From positions 2,294,001-2,358,000 of the forward strand of contig OY782765.1 of assembly GCA_963678275.1 (NCBI GenBank): a stretch of 64,000 bases of DNA, written 5' to 3'. This stretch comes from G963677445 sp963678275 (GTDB lineage Bacteria; Bacteroidota; Ignavibacteria; Ignavibacteriales; Melioribacteraceae). Below the pieces are notes generated by a model. The model made no database searches. It had not been told where the DNA came from and saw nothing but the letters and a program-made list of their open reading frames with translations. The position numbers and the translations under genes were made by a program. Shown one piece after another: positions 51,037 through 61,530 of this stretch. Positions within the stretch are counted from its first letter, which is position 1, and every line of letters starts with the position of its first letter.

Positions 51037-54000
51037 TTATTTCAATTCCAAAACCCTGCCCGGTGTCCAGGGGGCATTCATTTTCTCAAGCTCATTTTCA
51101 ATTTTTCGCAGCTTTTCATTGTCAATTTTTTTAAGCTGACCGATTATCGGACGCAGTTCATCCCTGGCCGCTGCGAGCGATTTACGCTGTGTTTCCGTAG
51201 GTCCGGTTGAAGTCCTCCACAATTCATAACCAATTGTATTCAGTCGGCCGTTTATAGATGGAGCCTCCCCGATATTCCTTGAACCGAGACTGCCGTCACC
51301 ATAGAGTTTACGGTTGATATCCTTCAGCTCCTGCATTATCTGCCTGGTTTCCGCTATCAGGTTATCGGTATTATCTGTCAGCATGGCAAGAGTATTGCGG
51401 TATATTTTAACTTTTCTCTGTATTTCTCTAAAGTAGCCGTTAGTACCTTCAATGACTCTGTTAAACTCATTAAATTCTTTCCAGAATGCCGCGAGCTCTC
51501 TTGAATCATTCTCAGATATGTCATCGCTGTAAAGAGTTTTAACCGTGAACTCTTCGGGACCTGCCAGCGGAGAAATAACGCCGTCCACACTTTCCAGAAT
51601 TGTAACCTTATATTTGCCCGGCATTACCGGATGCCCTGTGTGTCTTCCCGAACCCAATCCATTTTCCTCATCGGCTGGATTTGTTGTGGTCGACCTGAGG
51701 TCCCAGGCAGTTCTCTGAACTCCCGTGGCATAAGGCGCTTTCAGACGTCTGAGGATATTTCCATTCATATCGCTTACAGAAAAAATCAGGAATGAACTTT
51801 CTTCATCATCTTCCGCTCTGATCTCATTAAAAGCCGGATAGGGTATCGCTTTGTTATCTTTTTTCAGTTCCTTCTCACTTTTTTTCCTAAGTTGTTTTTT
51901 TGTTTTGGGAGCTTCATTTATATAATATGTGAATACCGCTCCAAATTGAGGATTATCAGCGGTATAAAGGGCGTCTCCCTGGTATCCTTTATCCCCGCCG
52001 CCGATTGGACGGGCCTGAACATAAGCCAGCGCATCCTTCACAGGAAATATATGAGCCTGTTTTTCCATTAGTTCCTCAGATACAGTTCTCAGAGGGGAAT
52101 AGTCATCCATCACATAAAAACCGCGTCCGAATGAAGCGACTACAATGTCATTCTCCCTTTTTTGTATGGCAATATCCCTGACCGCTATTGTGGGAAGGCC
52201 GGCGCTGAGTTTAATCCATTTTTTGCCCCTGTCGGGTGAAAAATAAAACGCGAATTCGGTTCCGCAGAAAAGCAGATTTTCATTAACATGATCCTCGGCG
52301 AGTGAATATACAGAACCCCTTTCGGGCAGCCCTTCCACTATTTTATCCCAGGATTTACCATTGTCTTCACTCACAAGAATATATGGTTTAAAATCACCCC
52401 GTTTGTGATTATTAAATGCCGCGTAAAGTCTTCCCTCCTTATGCTGAGAAGCAATAATGCTGTTAACATAAGTTGTATCAGGCACATCGGGGAAGCTGTC
52501 ATAGCGTATCCATTTTTTCCCTCCGTCGGCAGTTACCTGAATTAACCCGTCATCGGTGCCGACATAAATCAGTCCTTCCTTAATGGGTGATTCATCGAGG
52601 GCCACAATATTTCCATACTGCGATGTTGAAGCATTTTTTGAGACGGCGTCCATACTCCATACTCTGCCCATCACAGGCAGTTTGTTGCGGTCAATCTTTC
52701 TTGTCAGGTCATCGCTTACTTTTGTCCAGCTCTCACCCCTGTCATCCGACCTGAATAGAATATTCGCGGCGAAATAAAGTCGGGTATTTAAATGGGGACT
52801 TATGATAAGAGGCGCGTCCCAGTTCCAGCGATATGCTTCTTCACCCGATTCTTCCTGCGGTTTAATTCCAATTTTTTCGCCCGTTTTTTTATTATAGCGG
52901 TTTAACCATCCATATTGTGACTGGGCGTAAACAATATTCGGATCTTTGGGGTCTATCGCCGATTCAAATCCGTCTCCACCATTAGTAATAAACCAGTCGG
53001 AATTAAATATACCATTTACATAAGTGGTGCGGGAAGGACCGCCAAGGCTGTTATTATCCTGGGTTCCCCCATAGATATAATAAAAGGGAGTTTCATTATC
53101 CACAGCCACCTTATAAAACTGGGTAACCGGCAGGTTTCGTTTATATCGCCAGCTTGCCGCGTTGTCATAGGTTTCATAAATACCGCCGTCACCACCAATA
53201 ATATAATGATCGGGGTTGGCGGGATTTATCCACATCGCGTGATCATCCACATGACGGTTTCTGGTGGAAACATTGCTGAAAGTTTTTCCACCGTCCAGGG
53301 TCACTTTCGTCCAGGTATCAAGAGAATAAACCTTATCAGGATTAACCGGATCACATAAAATTTCCATGTAATATTGGGGGCTGCGCGCGATATAGCTGTT
53401 CATTTTTTTCCAGGTTGCTCCCCGGTTGACTGAGCGGAAAAATCCGCCCCTCTTTTCAGATGCTTCTACAATAGCGTATAAATAGTCGGGATTGGCAGGA
53501 GAAATAGCGAGGCCGATTCTGCCCACATCACCCCCCGGCAAACCCTTGGTCAGTTTATTCCACGTTTTTCCACCGTCGGTACTTTTATGCACCGCCGATC
53601 CGGGGCCTCCGTTTATCAATGTGAAAACATGTCTTCTTCTCTGGTAAGAGGAAGCATATAGTACATCCGGATTACGCGGATCAAAAACGATATCTGAAAC
53701 ACCGGTGTGTTTATCTATTCCGAGAACTTTTTCCCAGCTCTCTCCTCCATCTGTGGTTTTAAAGAGTCCCCGGTCACCGCCGGCATTCCATAATGGACCC
53801 TGCGCCGCCACATAAACAACATTAGAATTTCGGGGATCAACGATAATTTTTCCAATATGTTCCGATTCCTTTAAACCCATATTTTTCCAGCTTTTGCCCC
53901 CATCTTGGGATTTATACACTCCATCTCCATAGCCGACACTTCGCTGACTGTTATTTTCCCCTGTTCCTGCCCATATAACATAGGGATTTTCGGGGTCAAT

Positions 54001-54300
54001 AGTTAAACATCCTATTGAATATGAACCTTGTGAATCGAACACCGGCTGAAAGGTGGTGCCATCATTCGTGGTTTTCCATATTCCACCAGACGCGACCGCG
54101 ACATAATATTCCCAGGACTTCTGCGGATTTACGGCAATATCCGATATTCGGCCGGAAGTAAGCGCCGGCCCGACCGACCGGAACGATAGTCCCCGGAGAT
54201 TACCGGAATTTAGTTTTTCCTTTTTATCATTTTCTTCAGCATTAATAAGTGAAGAAAGGATCAATATTATAGAAATTACAGCAAATATTCTCTTCAACAT
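51037..54300 (-). CDS. secreted BNR/sortilin-like beta-propeller protein
   Basis: 1087 residues, GGAG upstream, signal peptide FAVISIILILSSLINA. FRSVGPALTSGRISDIAVNP opens a family often labelled glycosyl hydrolase or VPS10/sortilin-like. Multiple BNR Asp-box repeats (SQDGGKSWKN, TTDGGESWEK, STDGGKTWNK, SDDRGESWTK) build propellers over residues 40-730. The C-terminal 300 residues include a helical segment (ELRPIIGQLKKIDNEKLRKI). Enzymatic activity is unproven and no sialidase-type Arg triad can be assigned. Probably periplasmic or surface exposed; monocistronic. Confidence 0.85.
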   Translation of the reverse strand: MLKRIFAVISIILILSSLINAEENDKKEKLNSGNLRGLSFRSVGPALTSGRISDIAVNPQKSWEYYVAVASGGIWKTTNDGTTFQPVFDSQGSYSIGCLTIDPENPYVIWAGTGENNSQRSVGYGDGVYKSQDGGKSWKNMGLKESEHIGKIIVDPRNSNVVYVAAQGPLWNAGGDRGLFKTTDGGESWEKVLGIDKHTGVSDIVFDPRNPDVLYASSYQRRRHVFTLINGGPGSAVHKSTDGGKTWNKLTKGLPGGDVGRIGLAISPANPDYLYAIVEASEKRGGFFRSVNRGATWKKMNSYIARSPQYYMEILCDPVNPDKVYSLDTWTKVTLDGGKTFSNVSTRNRHVDDHAMWINPANPDHYIIGGDGGIYETYDNAASWRYKRNLPVTQFYKVAVDNETPFYYIYGGTQDNNSLGGPSRTTYVNGIFNSDWFITNGGDGFESAIDPKDPNIVYAQSQYGWLNRYNKKTGEKIGIKPQEESGEEAYRWNWDAPLIISPHLNTRLYFAANILFRSDDRGESWTKVSDDLTRKIDRNKLPVMGRVWSMDAVSKNASTSQYGNIVALDESPIKEGLIYVGTDDGLIQVTADGGKKWIRYDSFPDVPDTTYVNSIIASQHKEGRLYAAFNNHKRGDFKPYILVSEDNGKSWDKIVEGLPERGSVYSLAEDHVNENLLFCGTEFAFYFSPDRGKKWIKLSAGLPTIAVRDIAIQKRENDIVVASFGRGFYVMDDYSPLRTVSEELMEKQAHIFPVKDALAYVQARPIGGGDKGYQGDALYTADNPQFGAVFTYYINEAPKTKKQLRKKSEKELKKDNKAIPYPAFNEIRAEDDEESSFLIFSVSDMNGNILRRLKAPYATGVQRTAWDLRSTTTNPADEENGLGSGRHTGHPVMPGKYKVTILESVDGVISPLAGPEEFTVKTLYSDDISENDSRELAAFWKEFNEFNRVIEGTNGYFREIQRKVKIYRNTLAMLTDNTDNLIAETRQIMQELKDINRKLYGDGSLGSRNIGEAPSINGRLNTIGYELWRTSTGPTETQRKSLAAARDELRPIIGQLKKIDNEKLRKIENELEKMNAPWTPGRVLELK

Positions 54301-54476
54301 TATTTCTCCTTTATTATGCGTTTATTATTTTGCAACCGCTTTTTCAGTTGCAGGCTATTCAGGTTTGACGTATTATAATACTAATTGTTTTTCTAAAAAT
54401 ATTCTCAGGTTTTTTTTCGTTTTGAAAATCACTATAAAATTAGTAAATATTAATTGAACAAAGAAAGTTTCTGGAT

Positions 54477-56618
54477 ATGAAAAAACTACTGAATAAGTTA
54501 AAATTTTCTAACGCTCCCTCAAAATTCGGGACATTCGGCGGGGTATTCACTCCCGATGTATTAACAATTCTCGGCGTGATAATGTACCTCCGCCTCGGAT
54601 GGGTTGTGGGAAACGCGGGCCTTCTCGGCGCGATAGCGATTATTATTCTCGCCAAATTAATTACTATCGCCACCGGACTCTCGATGTCCTCTATAACCAC
54701 AAATATAAAAATTGGTCCGGGGGGAGCTTATTCCATAATTTCCAAGTCACTCGGATTAGAAGCGGGGGGAAGTGTGGGAATTCCCCTTTATGTGGCTCAA
54801 ACACTTTCAGCGGCGCTTTATATAGTCGGTTTTACAGAAGGCTGGCTCGTAATTTTCCCCGATCACAATCCCGCCCTGATTGGCGGAATTACCTGGGCTG
54901 TACTACTGACTATTTCATATGTCAGTACTCTTTTTGCTATCCGGATTCAATATATCATACTCGGAATTATCGGCCTCTCGATAATTTCTTTTTTCATGAC
55001 GCCGGCTCCAAAAGTTGAAACCGTCAACCTCATCGGCGCCTTCGAAGACGCCGGTTTCTGGCAGGTATTCGCGGTATTTTTCCCCGCTGTCACAGGCATT
55101 ATGGCCGGAGCGAATCTGTCAGGCGATCTGAAGGATCCCCGTAAAGCGATTCCGGTCGGCACCATGGGCGCCATCGGAGTAACTTTAATTGTATATATCG
55201 GGATAGCGATAGTTTGCGCCTATTTTATTCCCTCTGATATCCTCCGGGACAACCAGATGGTTATGGTTGATTATTCCTTTTTCGGGCAGCTTGTCCTGCT
55301 GGGAATTCTTGCCGCCACATTCTCATCGGCTCTCGGCAGTATCATCGGGGCGCCAAGAATTTTACAGGCTCTTTCCGAACAACAGTCAGTTCCATTTTAT
55401 AAAATTTTCGCGCTCAAATCTGAAAATAATGAACCGAGAAACGCTATAATTTTCACCTCGCTTCTTATTCTCGCCTCCCTTCTCGTTGGAAGCCTTGACG
55501 CGCTGGCTTCACTTATCACCATGTTTTTCCTGATTACATACGGCATGCTGAATCTTGTGGTTTTTATTCAGCAGAGTATGAAAATTATCAGTTTCAGACC
55601 GACATTTAAAATACCCCGTTTTATTCCCCTTATCGGCGGTTTAGGCTGTATAGCTATTATGTTCCTGATTGACCCGGTTTTTAGTATTGTGGCGATTGTA
55701 ATAATAATCGGGTTATATGTGTGGCTGACCAGAAAAGGGCTGGCGGCTAACTGGGGCGATATCAGGGGTGGTATGTTTCTTTATATGGCGGAAAGAGCCA
55801 GCAGAATAGCGGCCAATTTTCCCCGCCACCAGATATCATGGAAACCTGATATTCTCCTTCCGGTGGAAGATCCCGCTTTGTGGGCGGGACCCCTGCTGTT
55901 TATTAAAAATATCACCTATCCTTCCGGTACTATCTATGCCTATTCAGTTAAGGAAGAAAATATTGAGGAAACAAAAAGTTCACTCGATAATCTTATGCAG
56001 CCTCTCAGACAGCAGGAACTTCTGATAAATTCAGCGGTGATTGAAGATAAAGATTTTCTCCATGGTTCAAAAATTGTTATTCAGACTCTCCGCGCCGCGG
56101 CTATGAGACCGAACGCCCTTTTTCTCACACTGGGTTCAGATCCGAAAAATGATATAAAAATTAGCAGGCTTGTTAATTACGCCTATCAAAATGAACTGGG
56201 TATATTGATATTGCGCCAGCATCCCCGTATAGCCTTCGGGCTGCAGAAGGATGTAAACCTCTGGCTGAGAGATAAAAGCCCCAACTGGCATCTCGCAGTG
56301 CTTATTACACTTCAGCTTCAGCTTAACTGGAATGGCAAAATTAACCTCGTCAGTGTTGCTGAAAATGATAAACATAAGAAAAAAATCAACAAGTACATGC
56401 AGCTTTTATCTGACCAGACCCGGCTCCCCGCTTTAACAGAATTTCATATTCTAACCGGTAACTTCCTCGAAGCCCTGAAAAACGCTCCCCGCGCCGACGT
56501 TAATATTTTCGGCCTCGCCGATGAACTTGATATGAATTTTATGCGTGATGTGCCTGAACTTACAAATTCATCATGCCTCTTTGTCAAAGATTCCGGCCAT
56601 GAAAACGCCCTGGCGTAG
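54477..56618 (+). CDS. SLC12-like (cation-chloride cotransporter / APC family) membrane transporter
   Basis: 713 residues. FGTFGGVFTPDVLTILGVIM near residue 17 is the hallmark of bacterial cation-chloride-cotransporter relatives. About 12 transmembrane helices span residues 25-430 (LGWVVGNAGLLGAIAIIILA, PAVTGIMAGANLSGDLKDPR with the conserved loop). The C-terminal 280 residues are cytoplasmic. Likely an ion or amino-acid symporter of the inner membrane; the substrate cannot be read from sequence. Start ATG 54477 has a weak ribosome site. Confidence 0.82.
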   Translation: MKKLLNKLKFSNAPSKFGTFGGVFTPDVLTILGVIMYLRLGWVVGNAGLLGAIAIIILAKLITIATGLSMSSITTNIKIGPGGAYSIISKSLGLEAGGSVGIPLYVAQTLSAALYIVGFTEGWLVIFPDHNPALIGGITWAVLLTISYVSTLFAIRIQYIILGIIGLSIISFFMTPAPKVETVNLIGAFEDAGFWQVFAVFFPAVTGIMAGANLSGDLKDPRKAIPVGTMGAIGVTLIVYIGIAIVCAYFIPSDILRDNQMVMVDYSFFGQLVLLGILAATFSSALGSIIGAPRILQALSEQQSVPFYKIFALKSENNEPRNAIIFTSLLILASLLVGSLDALASLITMFFLITYGMLNLVVFIQQSMKIISFRPTFKIPRFIPLIGGLGCIAIMFLIDPVFSIVAIVIIIGLYVWLTRKGLAANWGDIRGGMFLYMAERASRIAANFPRHQISWKPDILLPVEDPALWAGPLLFIKNITYPSGTIYAYSVKEENIEETKSSLDNLMQPLRQQELLINSAVIEDKDFLHGSKIVIQTLRAAAMRPNALFLTLGSDPKNDIKISRLVNYAYQNELGILILRQHPRIAFGLQKDVNLWLRDKSPNWHLAVLITLQLQLNWNGKINLVSVAENDKHKKKINKYMQLLSDQTRLPALTEFHILTGNFLEALKNAPRADVNIFGLADELDMNFMRDVPELTNSSCLFVKDSGHENALA

Positions 56619-56693
56619 AGGGAATGGGGAATTAAGAATTAGGAATTGGGAATTAGGAATTAAGAATTAGGAATTGGGAATTGGGAATTAAGC

Positions 56694-57180
56694 AACTTAA
56701 CAATAATATTCTTGCATTTTATGGCAGAATATTGAATTGAATAAATTGATTTAAATAGTCGTACTCATAGACTGGCGAGCCAGAAACACTGAACCTGTCC
56801 GGTAGCTGAGCGGAGTCGAAGCTACCGCCGCTGGTTTCGACTCCGCTCAACCTCCAGCTGTGTTCATGAGTAATTTTGCCATTATGCGTAGAATTTAATT
56901 CCTTACGGAGTAATCATAGTACAGGTACTCGTTATCGTACTCGATAAATTCGCCATAGAAAAATAGTGCCGGGTAAGAGGACGATTACGAGTACGTGTAC
57001 GATTTTTTTCCTGAAATTCCTAAGGGCGCTGGCTTTGCCGGTTTATAGATCAGCTCCGCATAATAAATCTTCATCCTGTTTATCAATACAATCCTGTAAA
57101 TCCTGTTCTTCTTTGCGGGCTTTGCGTTTTCTTTTCCTTTCGCGGTCTTTGCGTGAAACTTACCCCCGGGAAAAGATTAA
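56694..57180. repeat. dispersed block D, copy 1
   Basis: Shares with 57411-57680 and 61312-61530: TTGCATTTTATGGCAGAATA, AATTCGCCATAGAAAA, CGATTACGAGTACGTGTACG and, with copy 2 only, TAGATCAGCTCCGCATAATA. No frame is conserved. Confidence 0.65.
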
Positions 57181-57410
57181 AAATTGAGAATTAAGTCCTC
57201 CGCGGCGGATAAAAATGAGGAATTAGTAATTAAAAAAAGGCCGGGTTTATGGTTATATAAGGGTAGTTCCTTTTTCCCTGGGTGAGTAAAAAACGATGCC
57301 GAACCCGACAGTGATTTTAACCAGGTAATCCAATAATCCTTTAATCATGGTTCAGACTGGCGGGGGGGGTAAAGAAAAAGAAATGTTGAATAAGGCAGAT
57401 TACCAATCCT

Positions 57411-57680
57411 GTTCTTGCATTTTATGGCAGAATATTGAATTGTCCGGGGTAATAGAAGGAGCCGCAATCGTACTCAAAAAATTCGCCATTGGAAAATAAA
57501 ACCGGGTACGAGCACGATTACGAGTACGTGTACGGTTTTTTTCCTGAAATTCCTAAGGGGAATGGCTTTGCCGGTTTATAGATCAGCTCCGCATAATAAA
57601 TCTTCCTCTTTCATCCTGTTTATCAATACAATCCTGTAAATCCTGTTCTTCTTTGCGTGAAACTTGCCCCCGGTGGTAGT
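57411..57680. repeat. dispersed block D, copy 2
   Basis: Shorter copy of the block at 56694, including GATTACGAGTACGTGTACGG and ATCCTGTAAATCCTG segments. Confidence 0.65.
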
Positions 57681-58020
57681 ATTGGGCAGACTCATTCAGA
57701 AAGAGCCTCGCAGGTAATCCACCCCCATCATCTCTCTTTTAGCTAAAGTCTGGTTATGCCGGGGATTAAATAATAACCGGCCTGAAGGCGATGTGTTATT
57801 TATTGCTCAAATAATTATATTTTTAACAATTTACAAGTCATAATCTTAAGCATAAACCGGCTGAGTCAGAACCGAAAGATAATAGATTAACTCGAAAAAA
57901 ATCCTCCCCCGGCTACTAAGGAATCCCAATTTGGAAAAACAAACAATTTCAAAATTAACAGCAACAATTTCAGTAATTACGATCTATCTAAAACTCTTCA
58001 AAGATGAGAGATCGGAATCC

Positions 58021-58046
58021 CCTCCCCTTAAGATTTTAAGGGGAGG
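58021..58046. repeat. 26-bp palindrome, copy 2
   Basis: CCTCCCCTTAA-GATT-TTAAGGGGAGG, same as 50586-50611, with shared flanks (GGGAGGGATTTGATCCACC versus GGGAGGGGTTTGATCTACC). Confidence 0.7.
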
Positions 58047-58275
58047 ACGGGAGGGATTTGATCCACCTTGAGATGTCTGTAATCCGATGAGAAGTCAAAA
58101 TATTCGTAAAAAAAATGGCTGGCTTTTTCTTTCAAATATATTCTTGTTGCCTGGAAGGTTAAAAAATCAGGTTTCTTCCTTTGCATAAATTCGTTATTCG
58201 TCATTTCTTCGGTGGCGTTTATCTCACCCAAATCTGCGAAATCCGCGTAATCAAAAAATTCTGCGGCTCTCTTGA

Positions 58276-58680
58276 CCTTACTAATTGTTCATTATTAATT
58301 ATTAATTGCATTTTTGTCATTTTGCCAGGAATTTAACTGCTAATGGAATAATCTGGTCGAGTCAGAAGTGAAAAGTTGTTAGTGGAGAGTGAAGAATGAA
58401 AAAAATTCTCAGATTTATTAAAGAACCCGATTTCGATGTCGATTTGGATTTCTATGGTTAACATATATCCGGTCAATCTTTTGAATCACCCCATTCCTGT
58501 TCTGAGTTTTTTACCCGATCATGAAATAATTCCTGAGAACATATCGCCCGTTTGAATAAGGTTAATAAGGTTTAGTTTGGTCGGGTGGTTTCCTATGCTA
58601 CTAAGGTTAAAAAAATTAAAAATATGATTTCATTACATTCTTTTCATTCCTCATTCGTAATTCGTAATTCGTAATTTCCT
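58276..58680. repeat. dispersed composite repeat, copy C
   Basis: Matches the latter parts of copies A and B (ATTCTCAGATTTATTAAAGA, AACATATATCCGGTCAATC, AATAAGGTTAATAAGG, TTTCCTATGCTACTAAGG). Ends with CATTCGTAATTCGTAATTCG. Confidence 0.7.
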
Positions 58681-58842
58681 TAGTGGCTTTTCTTCCACCA
58701 CAATCAACTAAATCTGCGTAATCAAAAATTCTGCGGCTCTCTTGACCTTACTAATTGTTAATTATTAATTATTAATTGCATTTTTGTCATTTTGCCAGGA
58801 ATTTAACTGCTAATGGAATACTCTTATTCTTATTTTTTAAAA

Positions 58843-58875
58843 TAAAAAAGGGAAGCCTGAGGAAGGGCTTCCCTT
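58843..58875 (-). terminator. intrinsic terminator of the three-repeat secreted protein gene
   Basis: On the minus strand GGGAAGCC and GGCTTCCC form a stem followed by TTTTTTA. Confidence 0.85.
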
Positions 58876-58922
58876 GTCGGAGTAGATTTGTTCTGAGGAA
58901 TCAGATTATCTCTTATGCGTTT

Positions 58923-60623
58923 CTAATCTTCTTTTGAAATTATTATACCATATAATTCCTGATCATGAGGAGGTGAGGAATTCCAGTCGCCATAAGAATG
59001 TGAGCCATCAGTAGTATAGTATACTTTATACTCCCCTTTATCAAGAATAATTGTGCCGTTAAAGAGCCTGTTTTTTCTCGCTCCGCCGGCATGTTCGGTT
59101 TTCCTGTAAGTCATTTCCCAAACAACCTGACCGGTATCCATATTTTTTATCCAGCCATAGTCATACATATCATCCCTGTCCCCTTCACCCAAAGCGATTA
59201 TTCTCACTTTGGTTTCCCTTTCAAGAGTAAAAGTTTTGCTTTTACGCGCGTCATCTCTCACCCTTGTAATTTCGGCCAGCGCCGATTTGCTTTTGAAATT
59301 ATCCGGATCAAATTCTTCAAATTGGGATGAGGAATAATCCTTCAAAGGCCATAATGATATGCCCCAGAGTTCCCTGTCGAAAGGAGGCGCCGAATTCCAC
59401 TCCTCGTAAGAATGTGAATCATCACTTACATACATTACAACATAATTGCCGGGATCGAGGGTAATATCCCCTTTCATTATTCTGTTTTTCCTGGCGCCGC
59501 CGGCATGACGGGTTTCACCCGCTCTCATTTCCCATATCGTTTCCCTTGTATCGGCATTGTAAATTTTGCCATAGTCCGCCATACTTTTGCCATGGCCCAT
59601 CTCTCCAAGAGCAATAACATGCAGCTTTACTCTTTCTTTAACACGCAGCCCTCGTGAAATATATTCATCATCACCCACTCCGGTTATTGCCATTACAGGT
59701 TTAACTACATCATCTTTATCAAGGGGGCCGATAGCGTCCTTATCATCTTCGGTTGCCGGCCAGATAGTAATTCCATAGAATTCGGGATCGTTCGGAGGCG
59801 CGGCATTCCAGTCGGGCCATGAGTGGCTGTCATCGCTCAGGTAGGCGACCATGTAATTGCCAGGTTCAAGGCGAAGTATCTCATTAAACATAATATTCTT
59901 TTCATTACCGCCGGCGTAATCCGATTTTCTCGGGTCCATAGCCCATACTTTTTCACGGGTGCGTGTATCATATATCCAGGCGTAATCAAATACTTCTTTT
60001 TTACGTCCCTCTCCAATGGCGTATATTCTGATTCTTACCGGTTCGGTAACTTTAAAACCCTGTCTGAAATTCTCATCATCACCCGCCCTGTTAAGTGAAA
60101 CAATCGCTCCTTCCAGTTTCTCTTTAATAAACTTATCTTTTTCAACTTTTTCAATTCTGCCTGAAGTTTTAAGACTGATATTCAGTTTCTCCCTGTAAGA
60201 TGACCGGAATTTTTTTCTTTTTCTGCTAAAAACTTCAGCAATCACATCTCCGAAATCATCTACATGAAAATAATTGCCGCGGAATGAGCACAGATATACT
60301 TCATAATTCCCTTTGTCCAAATTAAGATCGGATTCAAAATCATAAAATCCCGATTCATCCCTGTAATCATCATCCTCATCATATATATGCCAGACAAGAG
60401 ATCTGTCATCGGCGTCAATTATCCAGGCATAATAAGTAACCCTGTTATCCCATCTTTCAAAATTACCGAGAGTGCCTGAAATGGTGATTTCCATATCTTC
60501 ACCAAGTGTAAATGCCGAGTAGGTCATTTCTCCCGGGTATACATTCCCTATCTTCAACTCATTTTCCTGAGCGACCAGCAATACAGAAGAGATAAAAAAA
60601 GAAAACAAGATCAGTCTTTTCAT
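58923..60623 (-). CDS. secreted protein with three internal repeats, function unknown
   Basis: 566 residues from ATG 60623 with GGTGA upstream (a GTG nine bases earlier is possible). Signal peptide LILFSFFISSVLLVAQ. After a 150-residue N-terminal domain, three units of about 130 residues repeat: near 190-305, 315-430 and 450-566. Each has YDTRTREKVW-like, HAGGARKNRI-like, LDPGNYVVMYVSDDSHSYEE-like and W/DWNSAPPxDxELYGI segments. The pattern YxSDDSHSYxxWN is strongly conserved and may bind ligand or metal. No known domain recognised. Monocistronic, in repeat DNA. Confidence 0.75.
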   Translation of the reverse strand: MKRLILFSFFISSVLLVAQENELKIGNVYPGEMTYSAFTLGEDMEITISGTLGNFERWDNRVTYYAWIIDADDRSLVWHIYDEDDDYRDESGFYDFESDLNLDKGNYEVYLCSFRGNYFHVDDFGDVIAEVFSRKRKKFRSSYREKLNISLKTSGRIEKVEKDKFIKEKLEGAIVSLNRAGDDENFRQGFKVTEPVRIRIYAIGEGRKKEVFDYAWIYDTRTREKVWAMDPRKSDYAGGNEKNIMFNEILRLEPGNYMVAYLSDDSHSWPDWNAAPPNDPEFYGITIWPATEDDKDAIGPLDKDDVVKPVMAITGVGDDEYISRGLRVKERVKLHVIALGEMGHGKSMADYGKIYNADTRETIWEMRAGETRHAGGARKNRIMKGDITLDPGNYVVMYVSDDSHSYEEWNSAPPFDRELWGISLWPLKDYSSSQFEEFDPDNFKSKSALAEITRVRDDARKSKTFTLERETKVRIIALGEGDRDDMYDYGWIKNMDTGQVVWEMTYRKTEHAGGARKNRLFNGTIILDKGEYKVYYTTDGSHSYGDWNSSPPHDQELYGIIISKED

Positions 60624-60632
60624 ATTTTTCAC

Positions 60633-61311
60633 CGTTGTTTTTTCTTTTAGACGTGACTTGTTAATAATGGTTCGGATAAAAAATGCAAACCGCTTCAGGC
60701 TCTCAAAAGGGACTGTCTTATTCTTAAGCCGGCAAAGACGTAAACAAAAGGAACTGTAAAAGAAATCATCAATATTTTAATCGTAATCATAAACTTGCAA
60801 GTCAGAAATAGTGAGGAATTAGGCTCTTATCACTACACTAACGCCAACATGTTGAGGATAATCCGGGGAATAAATTTTGTCAAAAAAGCCTGCTAATAAC
60901 ATGTTGCCGATAGTCAGGCCGCGATTCCAAATCCATAAGCTGATGGAGTCAGAAAAAGAAAAGTTATCGGTTAGCTCAAGGATAGTCCTCCCCCGTCTTC
61001 AAAGAAAAACACTTTGAATCCACCCCCTCCAAAGGGGGATATTTATCGATAATCCCGAGCAATCAAAATATCCCCCGCCGGAGGGGGTGGCAATGAAGCG
61101 CCTTTCTTCATTGACGGGGGAGGACACACCTCAAGTAACTACGAAACTTATACCTGGTAATAAAACTTTCTACTTGCTGATAAATTTCTTACCAATTTTC
61201 GTAGAATTTAATTTCTTATTGAATATATTACCCCCCGTTTTGCCAGGGAACTTTTTCCCTTTAAGGCGTTTTCCTCAGGCTTTGCCTGGGGAAGATTTAG
61301 GCTCTTATGCA
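60633..61311. other. intergenic region with a cloverleaf-like fold-back
   Basis: No gene. It contains the nested inverted repeat at 60985-61125 described separately. A 76-codon frame at 61087-61317 runs through it and is rejected. Confidence 0.5.
60985..61125. repeat. 141-bp nested inverted repeat (four-way fold-back)
   Basis: Outer arms GTCCTCCCCCGTC (60985) and GACGGGGGAGGAC (61113) are perfect. Inside lie TTCAAAG/CTTTGAA, a larger arm pair (CACCCCCTCC...GGGGGATATTT with AAATATCCCCC...GGAGGGGGTG), and AATGAAG/CTTCATT. Confidence 0.7.
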
Positions 61312-61530
61312 ACTTAACAATAATATTCTTGCTTTTTAAGGCAGAATATTGAATTGAATTAATTAATTTAAATAGTCGAACTCGCACTCATGATATATCC
61401 CGCCGGGAGCAAAGCGGTACTCGTTATCGCACTCGAAAAATTCTCCATAGAAAAATAAAGCCGGGTATGAGCCCGATTACGAGAATGAGAACGTTTTTTT
61501 CTGAATTTCTTTTTGATTCTGGTTTGGCCA
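61312..61530. repeat. dispersed block D, copy 3
   Basis: Diverged copy of 56694: CAATAATATTCTTGC, GGCAGAATATTGAATTGAAT, GTACTCGTTATCGCACTCG, AGAAAAATAAAGCCGGGTA. Confidence 0.6.

Larger units (their letters stand above)
56619..58842. repeat. 2.2-kb repeat-rich intergenic desert
   Basis: No gene supported. It starts with tandem GAATTAGGAATTGGGAATT-like units (56630-56690), then block D copies at 56694-57180 and 57411-57680, the 26-bp palindrome at 58021, and composite repeat copy C. Open frames at 56966-57187 and 58028-58231 fall inside repeats. Confidence 0.6.

Noticed and set aside
58028..58231. 67-codon minus-strand open frame
   Set aside because: Located in repeat DNA including the 26-bp palindrome; no ribosome site.
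61087..61317. 76-codon plus-strand open frame
   Set aside because: Passes through the cloverleaf-like inverted repeat and unrelated repeat DNA.
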